NCBI GenBank assembly: GCA_027563935.2
Contig: JANVAS020000231.1
Span: 13,286,001-13,350,000 of the forward strand
DNA length: 64,000 bases
Source of the DNA: Costus lasius
Taxonomy: Eukaryota > Streptophyta > Magnoliopsida > Zingiberales > Costaceae
Direction: 5' to 3'
A model generated the notes under the pieces. That model was not told where the DNA came from and ran no database searches. It was given only the letters and a program-made list of their open reading frames with translations. This document shows, one piece after another, positions 57,388 through 64,000 of the stretch (the stretch's first letter is position 1; each line of letters opens with the position of its first letter). The translations under genes and the position numbers were made by a program.

Positions 57388-58442
57388 TCATAGTCTCAAT
57401 GCGGTCGAGCTAGGAGAAGGGCGCTGCTGAGAAGGATGTGGTGGTTCAGTTGCAAGAGGTACGTCCTCATCCTCAACTGCTTCTACTCTCCAGTTCCGCT
57501 GCTCACGAACTGTGGTGCCTGCAGGGTTTGGCAGCGGCAACTTCACATCGCTCCCGGGGAAGATCAAGCTGTAAAGTTCACCTTCCTTCACTGTCATCTG
57601 CATCGAGATGCAAGAATCAAGATCAAGTCGGCAGTTGCCCCACGCTTGCTCCATCTGGTAGGGATGAATCCCTACTGCATAAGCAAGTGGGGTAAGAAGT
57701 CCCCCGAGAGCTATTGCACCTTTCGGTGCCCTTGATACCTTCTGGAGTTGTCGGGCAAAGTGAAAAGCAGTGTTGAGGTGGACCCCATGCAGCATGGCCC
57801 AAATAAACTGAGGCTCAGAAGCTCGGACAAGACCGTCAGACTCCCCTCGACCGAAAATAGTATGTGCTAGGACACGGTGCACATATTTCACCACGGGTTT
57901 CCTCAGGCAGGTGGCTCTAGCTGTCCTGGTGTCAAAGGGTCAGAAGCCAGTCAGGTCGGCCTAGAAGTCACTCGGTTTGAACTCAAGAGGTGTGTGGCGT
58001 GTCCCATCGTAGGAAAGCCATAAATAGAATTCAACTCTATCAGTGTAAGCACGAACTCATTGTTGTTGAGTCGGAAAGATAGGCTCCCGTCATCTTCGTC
58101 AGTGTGAATGCTAGCATGGAGCTCCATGGATGATAAGAACTCCAGTACAATGGGGATGTAGGTGGGGTAGCAGATGGTAAAGAATTGATCCCACCCTATA
58201 CGTTGAAAGAGCCATTGTACATCTTCGTAGAAGCACAAAGTGTTGAGTGTACCATGATCGAGGAACCTGGTGGTGATCACTGGGCGGTGTGCGAGGGCAG
58301 TAAGCCTGGTGAGCTGCTTAGGATCACTGCAGATGATCCCATAAGGTGTCGGTGGTGTAGCTACCGGCGGTTGTAGGGCAGCGGTGGCGCTAGAAGAGGT
58401 TGACGCTTGGTGTTTGGAGACGGCTTGCTTGCGTCTGGACAT
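57388..58442 (-). pseudogene. Athila ORF-1/env-position protein of element A (frameshifted)
   Basis: The first frame (57951-58442) includes RFLDHGTLNTLCFYEDVQWL, FFTICYPTYIPIVLEFLSSM, LSFRLNNNEFVLTLIELNSI and YGFPTMG, matching the Athila ORF-1 family (PF03078-like). A frameshift near 57990 and stops at two positions where Trp is likely (about 57961 and 57937) separate it from the second frame (57388-57894). That frame continues with VKYVHRVLAHTIFGRGESDG, GAIALGGLLTPLAYAVGI and an acidic Pro-rich tail. This ORF lies after pol in Athila elements; its role is not established. Confidence 0.8.
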
Positions 58443-58679
58443 CCTGGAGGCTTAGGAAGGTGATAGGAAAGTGGCCGGCGACGATGAGGAAGCTTCGTGG
58501 CGGCGGAACGGCAGGCGGCGACCGAAACTATGGCAGCCGCGAACGGCGTCGTGTGGCATGGATCGGTGCTGGAAGGTTGGGGGAAACAGTCACCGGGAGA
58601 TAGGGAAGACGATGGAGGGTCGCCGGCGGTCGATCGGGCTCTAGAGGTGGCGGATCGGGAGGGCGGCGATGGCAGCTAG

Positions 58680-59005
58680 GGTTTTGTGCACGGCTGTTCA
58701 CGAGCCTGTGTATCCTGCTCCTTTATCACTTAGCGTACACGGCCATGTATGGATACATGGGCCTGCCCGTGTAACTCTCGGTCAGATCGAGCCAACTGAG
58801 TCCACTTATGATGCACGGGTGTGCATCGGCGCACAGATACGTCCGTGCATGTCTCGGTGAAAATCAAAAAAAGCGTTCACGGCCGTGCATCTCTTCATGC
58901 CCCTGCCCGTGCATCTCTCGGCCTTGCGCTGGGAAGAGATAACCGAGCCGTGCGCGGCCGTGCATGGATGCACGGGTGCGACTGTGCATGGCTCGGTAAT
59001 TCCTA
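58680..59005. repeat. CACGGCCGTG-type palindrome array inside element A
   Basis: Irregular repeats of CACGGCCGTGCAT, GGATGCACGGGTG, GCCCGTGCATCTCTCGG and GCTCGGT fill the gap between the env-like ORF and the conserved block at 59130. Several are perfect palindromes (CACGGCCGTG near 58878, TGCATGGATGCA-type near 58958). Frames across it on both strands are rich in His/Gly/Arg and are by-products of the repeats. Confidence 0.8.
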
Positions 59006-59129
59006 AAAAATCCAAAAAAATTCCTATCAGTGTGGTACAGCTTATAGAGCATGAGTATGAAAAGAAAATTGAAAAATAACAATGTCTAAATGAAGAAAAT
59101 AAATAAGAAAGTATAAAAATGCAAAAGAT

Positions 59130-59187
59130 GTTGGGTTGCCTCCCAATAAGCACTTCTTTAAGGTCACTAGCTTGACCGTAATGGTGC
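59130..59187 (-). promoter_or_regulatory. Conserved Athila block GGTCAAGCTA...GGGAGGCAACCCAA
   Basis: Read on the minus strand it runs GGTCAAGCTAGTGACC, TTAAAGAAGTGCTT, ATTGGGAGGCAACCCAA. The same block is at 63638-63688, where it begins GGTCAAGCTAATGACC. In both places it lies directly after the stop codon that ends a frame with an R-LHA-Y-SP-P tail. To my knowledge similar blocks follow pol in Athila/Tat elements of many plants; their job is unknown. Confidence 0.7.
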
Positions 59188-60393
59188 TCATGGTGGGTCT
59201 GGAGGTGGAGAGGCTAAGTAGGTGGCATGAAGCCTCTGCCTTTGTTGTCGCCCGTGAATTGTACCTATTAAAATGATCATGAAGTATAATAGTTTCTCTC
59301 TAACTGTCTTGACAGAACATGGAATAACTAAGTGACAAAAGACACAAGCCGTCCCAAAGTCAACTAAAGTTTCATTCTCAAACAATTCCAAGGTCTTCTT
59401 TTGTAAATCAGCCACTGTGGCATCTTCAGTATGCATCATCATTCCCACCATCTTGTCTCCTTCTAGGCCGATCGAGTCGTTGGGTCTGTCTCCAAAGTGT
59501 TCGGGAAAGGCTTGTGGGAAGAGCTCCATCTTGCTCCTCGACTATGCAGTACTCTCCTTCACCACCTCTCCGTTCTCCCTAGAACCTGAAAAACAGAATT
59601 GGTTATCAGTAGCAGGAAAATCAAATGACATGTTATTTCCTTCAATGCGAAAGGTCATCGTTCTGTGTGGGACATCGATTATAGCTCTGATCGCAGTAAG
59701 GAATGGCCTGCCCAATATAAGAGGGAAGAGTGAGTTCTCAGCTATGTCTAGGATCACAAAATCTACCGGGATAAATATTCCTTTAGTGATCCCAAGTGGT
59801 TGAAGTCTAGAGCCGTTTCCAAACTGCAGAACTTGAGATGTTGAAATAAGAGTTCCCAAGTTTAGCTTCTCAAAAGTAATTACCGACATGATGCTGACTC
59901 TAGAGCCTAGATCCAAAAGTGCTCTATTGAATGCAGTGTTCCCAATCTTGCATGGTATATCAAAACTACTAGGGTCCTCAACTTTGAGAGGCAGCTGCTT
60001 GTATATGGCATCTTTAGGATTCTCAGCAGCCGCCATTACCCTTTTAGCGTGAGGGGTGTTGAGGGTCTCATGTCTAGATTCCTCTTCCTAGCTTGTAGGT
60101 TCTTCCTCTTCATCTCCCACGTGTTCAGCTTCAGATTCCTCCAATTGCTTAACGCCACTTGTCATGACAGCATTGCACTGATCTCTTGGATTTGCTTCAG
60201 GATGAGCTGGAAGTATTCCTGGATGTCTAGACAGTGCGCTGGTTCGTTGATCCAGCTCTGTGATTTGGTTCTCCATCATTTTCTGGTGGGTTGCAACATA
60301 GTCTACTTTCATGTTTAGCTGGCGAATCTGTTCACTCATGGTATTCATGGTCTTGTTGTGCTTTGTCTGACTCGCCATGAGGTTCTCTAGCAT
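59188..60393 (-). pseudogene. Gag C-terminus and protease of element A, fused in frame to the pol tail
   Basis: One reading frame covers the stretch, with stop codons only near 60086 and 59543. The gag end has MENQITELDQRTSALSRHPG and HPEANPRDQCNAVMTSGVKQ, the pattern of Tat/Athila gag. The protease part has FDIPCKIGNTAFNRALLDLG with DLGSRVSIMS (D-L-G active-site region; family DLGAS) and FPLILGRPFLTAIRAIID. Then, where RT, RNase H and integrase should follow, the frame goes to a short tail (VREKLLYFMIILIGTIHGRQ and RLHATYLASPP). Element A therefore lacks the RT-integrase part and would be non-autonomous. Confidence 0.82.
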
Positions 60394-60452
60394 TAGTTCC
60401 AGTCTGGACTTCTGTAGGGGATCTTGTTGTCTCTGGTTGGCTGATGGATGCT

Positions 60453-61080
60453 TGATGACACCAAAATATATAGTATATTTTATATCATTTTCGATATCTC
60501 TTCATGCTAAATTGAAGATCTTTTACTCGTCTTCATGATAAATTCATTGAATATTGCAAAGTCTACTTCTATTTTGGTTTTTCATGGGTTTCAGGTAAAA
60601 AGGCACTATTTTTAGGCATTTTCAAGCAAAATCAAATACATAGAAGGATTACCATCATCAAGAGGAGATCGCCCAAGAAATTTCACGCAAAACGGAGTAA
60701 GTCAGCAAATTATGGCAGTGTCGTAACCCATTTTACGGTACCGTAATTCCAGACAGTACCGTAAAATCCGAGCCCTGCCGTATTTTGAGAAGTTTCCGAA
60801 CAGAAAGATTTTTGGATTTTACGGCACCTGCCGTAAGCAACAATACGGTACTGTATTTTGGAGAGCTTCAGAATAGAAACTTCACCCGGTTTTACGGCAC
60901 TACCGTAAGAAACTACACGGGTCGTAATTTCCAGACGTTCGCGAACAGAGAGTTCAGCCGATATTACGGCACTACCGTAAACCAGATTACGGTGCCATAA
61001 TTCCCCGACAACATCAGAATAGAAGACTCCAGCGATTTTACGTCAGTGCCGTAAGACATTACACTGCCGTAATTTCTGTT
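60453..61080 (+). mobile_element. Gypsy LTR fragment with TACGG palindrome cassette, opposite orientation
   Basis: It starts TGATGACACCAAAATATATAG and matches solo LTR 1 in the first 250 bp and in the cassette. Palindrome units lie near 60821, 60894, 60966 and 61040 (steps 73, 72 and 74 bp), with degenerate ones from 60713. It stops matching at about 61080. It cuts the gag of element A at 60452 and is oriented opposite to element A. Confidence 0.8.
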
Positions 61081-61084
61081 CTGA

Positions 61085-61245
61085 ACGCGACGACTCGTGA
61101 CTCATGAGGGTCATGGGTAGGGGTCGAATCCCGCTACAGACGCAATTTGTCCGGGGTAATGGGGATCCGGACCGTGGATTCGTGAGGTCAAGGGGGACCT
61201 AGCCCGCTGAGCCTGGACCTGTTACGGGTGGTGACCATAACAAAA
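61085..61245 (+). mobile_element. Possible tRNA-derived SINE-like segment
   Basis: A GC-rich 160-bp stretch between AT-rich blocks. GGGTCGAATCCCGCTAC at about 61117 resembles a tRNA B box (GGTTCGANTCC with one mismatch) and forms a GTAGGGG/CCCGCTAC stem with a bulge. A convincing A box 30-40 bases upstream and a clear 3' tail are not seen, so the call is weak. Confidence 0.3.
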
Positions 61246-63637
61246 ACACATAAGGCTCAAACTTTGCCTGTCCTCAAGCAAATAAAATAAAGAACAATGC
61301 TAAGTATGGAAAATATGCTCTTTTATGAAAAATAAATTTCTAAAATATAATCACTCATGAAATATTCCATCAACTTTTTGCACAAAATTTCAAATGAATA
61401 CATCATCTTCTGAATTTAATCTTTAAGATCTACAACTTTGATTAAATAAAACTTCGCAACTCGTATAATGAAAATAATTTCAGTCTCATGAATTCATCTT
61501 TGTTTCAGTTTAAATCTATCATACCTTTGTTTACAGGAATAAAGTCTCCAAGATCTTTTTCCACACAGAATCTCTCTTTTCTTGTCCCTCTCTTTTTTTT
61601 TTTTTTATTGAGTTGGCATGTACCCACATAGATACACACTTTTTATTTTAGACTTCAACTCTTATCTTAGGTACCACTGTCAATTTTACACAGTGGCAAG
61701 TAGAGGAGTCTTTTTCTTTTTTCTCTCTCTTTTTTTTTAATATAGACTTCAACCCATCTCTTCGGTACCACTATCAATTTTACACAGTGCCAAATAGGGG
61801 AGTCTCTCACTATTTTTGTGGATCCTGGATTCCTCTTCCCAACAAATAGTAAGAAAAATCAAACAGTAACTAGGCTAATCAATTGACATCAATTCAAAAA
61901 TTACACTCATATGCTCATTTTATTTAAGAAAGATGTTTCACTCTTAGATTGCATTCATCAAACAACATATCTACCCAAAACCCTATGCATCAATCAATGA
62001 AAAATTTCAACAAGTAGATATATATTGAAGAAATAAATTCAGCATATAGGAATATCTTCATTCACAGACATTAGCATGAATTTTCATAATCATTGTTTAA
62101 TCTATACATTTCTTATCTCATGGATTCAAGTCATAAAAATTTTTAAACCTCAAAATATGTCAAAATCAATGCAAAAGGTGTGAAGCATGAAACTCATAGA
62201 ATCATAGTCAAAAGTGTGACATGATAGATTCAAGCAACCTCGTATAATAGAAATCTCAATAAGTGATACAATCAAAAGCAAATCAAAGATGCAACCATAT
62301 GAATTAATCATGAATACAAGAGAGTGCAAACAATACTCACAAAACTATGTAGCAAGCTCTGATCAAAAATACATAAGGCTCAGACCAGAAATAGTGTCGG
62401 GGCAAATGCTGCATGGTCCAAAGGTGTGCCTTTTGAAAATTTTATCTACAAAATTTTAAGGTACATAAGGCTCAGTCTAAAAATAGTCTCAAAAAATAAT
62501 AATGATAAAAATAATTTTCTCAAGAAAGAATCAGATATATCATCGATGGTCCAAAAGAAGGTACCGGTAGAAAGAATCAAGCAGAGATGGAACAGATGCT
62601 GGCTGAAAAGCTGCTAGCAATGATGATGGTGCCGACAATAGAGTGAGTAATCTCTAGTGGCATGCTAGAGAATATAGTCCTGGAGGTGAGATCGTCGGCC
62701 GGTGGGTGTGAGAGATAGTACTGTACAAAAAAAAAATAGTCATTAATGAAGAGTCTACTGCATAAATAAAATAAATGGAATAAGAGGCAGTAGAAGAAGT
62801 AAGAATCTGCAGAAGGTATAATCCAGTGTCGACGGCTGGAAACAGTGATGTCAGAGGCAGATGTAGTGGTGGCTAGAAGTGGAGGACAGTTGCTCTTGAA
62901 GATTTCTGAATCTGGAGTCAAAAAAAGCAATAACAGGCAGAAAGCAAACAAAGCAGTTTTTGAATTTTTATGAAAAGTAGCCATACCATAGAATAAAATT
63001 TAATGATCCAAATAGAAAATGGACATAACCATGAAATAGAATAAGATATGTTCTTTACAGAAGTAAAAAAAAATCAAGGTATCAAAATCTGTCAGGAATT
63101 TAAGGCATCAGCAGAAAAGGCTACTCAGATTACAAAACTGCAAAACTATAAAAACTGCACAAAAGTTAATCAGATTTGAAAAGTTGCTATGTGTCCTAAA
63201 ATGATCAGAAAATAAAATCATGAAAACAACTCATCCACGAGATAGAACAACACACGAACTTCATATTCCATGTAAAAAATCAGATTTTCAAGTCATCAAA
63301 ACATCTTAAAAAGCTGCGGCAAAAGTGCTAGTCAGAACAGTTAGAAAAAACTGCTATAGAAATTAATCAGAATCGAAAAGATGCCATGGGTTTCAGAATA
63401 ATCCATGGACTTTAAAATTCAGCAAAAATATCCAAATAATAAACAAAGATGAGTACTTTGTGATGGTGCTAAAGATCAAAATTTTTTCTAACCCAGTTTC
63501 TTAAAATAGCAGCTAGAAAACACCTACTCAATAAGCAAACTACAGGAAGAAGAATGCAGATTTTTTTTTTTACAAAAATAACAAAAAAATTAATTCTAAA
63601 AATAAACTAGGATAAAAGAAACTAAGCTAAGATAGAG
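61246..63637 (-). mobile_element. Internal spacer of Athila-like element B
   Basis: The order of landmarks repeats that of element A: the phrase TTTGCCTGTCCTCAAGC (61263), modules with GGTACCACTGTCAATTTTAC and ACAGTGGCAAG at 61670-61700 and 61765-61800, and finally the conserved block at 63638. The phrase ACATAAGGCTCA occurs at 61249, 62370 and 62463. No env-like frame is kept; a 135-residue minus-strand frame at 62577-62984 has no family resemblance. Confidence 0.6.
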
Positions 63638-63962
63638 TGCTTGGGTTGCCTCCCAAGAAGCGCTAATTTTTTAGGTCATTAGCTTGACCAAAAATCAAAA
63701 ATCATGGTGAAGCAGGTGAATCAGTACCAAAGTACATAGCATGTAATTTTTTCCTTTTCCGTTGTCCGAAAAGTTTAGCCACTAATCCAAAAATCCAGAA
63801 TTGCATATGAATCACAATCAAAGTGGCTTTCTTAAACATGTAGAAATCAAAATCAAAATTCTCAATGATCTTTCTATGTTTATCAATAAGCAAAATCATA
63901 AGTCCTTTCTTCAATTTTAAATCTTCAATCACAATAGGACTTTTATCAAAATATTCAAGCAT
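63638..63962 (-). pseudogene. Pol-tail frame and conserved block of element B
   Basis: The frame at 63702-63962 ends KLFGQRKRKKLHAMYFGTDS followed by PASP and a stop. This parallels the tail of element A (RQQRQRLHATYLASPPPDPP). The block GGTCAAGCTAATGACC...GGGAGGCAACCCAA follows at 63638-63688. The frame upstream runs off toward the window end, so whether element B keeps RT is unknown. Confidence 0.6.
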
Positions 63963-64000
63963 TGGATCATCATAATAATAGTCTTTATGTCTCTCATTAG

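Noticed and set aside
58806..59153. His/Gly/Arg-rich frames on both strands over the CACGGCCGTG array
   Set aside because: Palindromic repeats give similar low-complexity frames on both strands. There is no domain and no start context.
61110..61135. tRNA gene suggested by GGGTCGAATCCC
   Set aside because: Only a B-box-like phrase is present; no cloverleaf, A box at the right distance or terminator run could be found. It was kept only as a weak SINE-like call.
62577..62984. 135-residue hydrophobic minus-strand frame in element B
   Set aside because: It has a signal-like start but no family resemblance and lies in a low-complexity spacer where the sister element has no comparable frame.

Overview
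The window is plant nuclear DNA, almost certainly from an angiosperm with a large, repeat-dense genome. It is dominated by nested and broken Ty3/gypsy and Ty1/copia LTR retrotransposons. Only three plant host loci are recognisable: a CCT-motif regulator, a CASP-like membrane protein with a frameshift, and a truncated kiwellin/ripening-related protein. A monocot is plausible, but the sequence alone does not settle it. There is no prokaryotic operon, CRISPR array or rRNA.

Layout. 1-6449 (+): the 3' end of an Athila/Tat-like gypsy element (decayed env-like ORF, spacer with GGTACC modules, then an LTR carrying a ~321-bp tandem array). 6450-22262 (-): a chromovirus-type gypsy element whose 5' LTR is split by a complete 9.48-kb copia element (11886-21367, + strand, 5-bp target duplication, two 2,094-bp LTRs that are almost identical). 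23360-26285 (+): a very old relative of that copia element. 26290-27265 (-): two abutting gypsy LTR fragments. 27290-31700 (-): a decayed Tork-like copia element with a hairpin MITE in gag. 32068-34720 (-): a small host-gene island (CASP-like relic, intact 3-exon CCT gene). 38460-40945 (+): remains of a further copia element with a hAT-like MITE inside. 40951-43504 (-): a compact gag-only element with 170-bp LTRs and a 5-bp target duplication. 45470-46190 (+): a MITE-like foldback and the kiwellin-like gene. 47312-54169 (-): another Tork-like copia element, split by two solo gypsy LTRs that each have their own target duplication. 54170-64000 (mostly -): LTR pieces and two related Athila-like elements; the first has gag, protease and env-like ORFs but no RT or integrase.

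The most unusual structure is regulatory-looking rather than coding. LTRs of one gypsy superfamily (start TGATGACA, end with a TTATTACTTCG...TGCACTTGC block) share a common scaffold. Into it is set a cassette of perfect or near-perfect palindromes. In the clearest copies the cassette has a ~72-bp period, but the palindrome sequence differs from LTR to LTR (TTACGGCA-N-TGCCGTAA, GTGAACC...GGTTCAC, CACGGCCGTG, GGGTCGCGACC). The unrelated copia LTR has its own series of palindromes, several with a TGG loop, and its leader has three hairpins with the same CCTC loop and covarying stems. All coordinates and counts were read by eye; lineage names rest on motif recognition, not on database searches.
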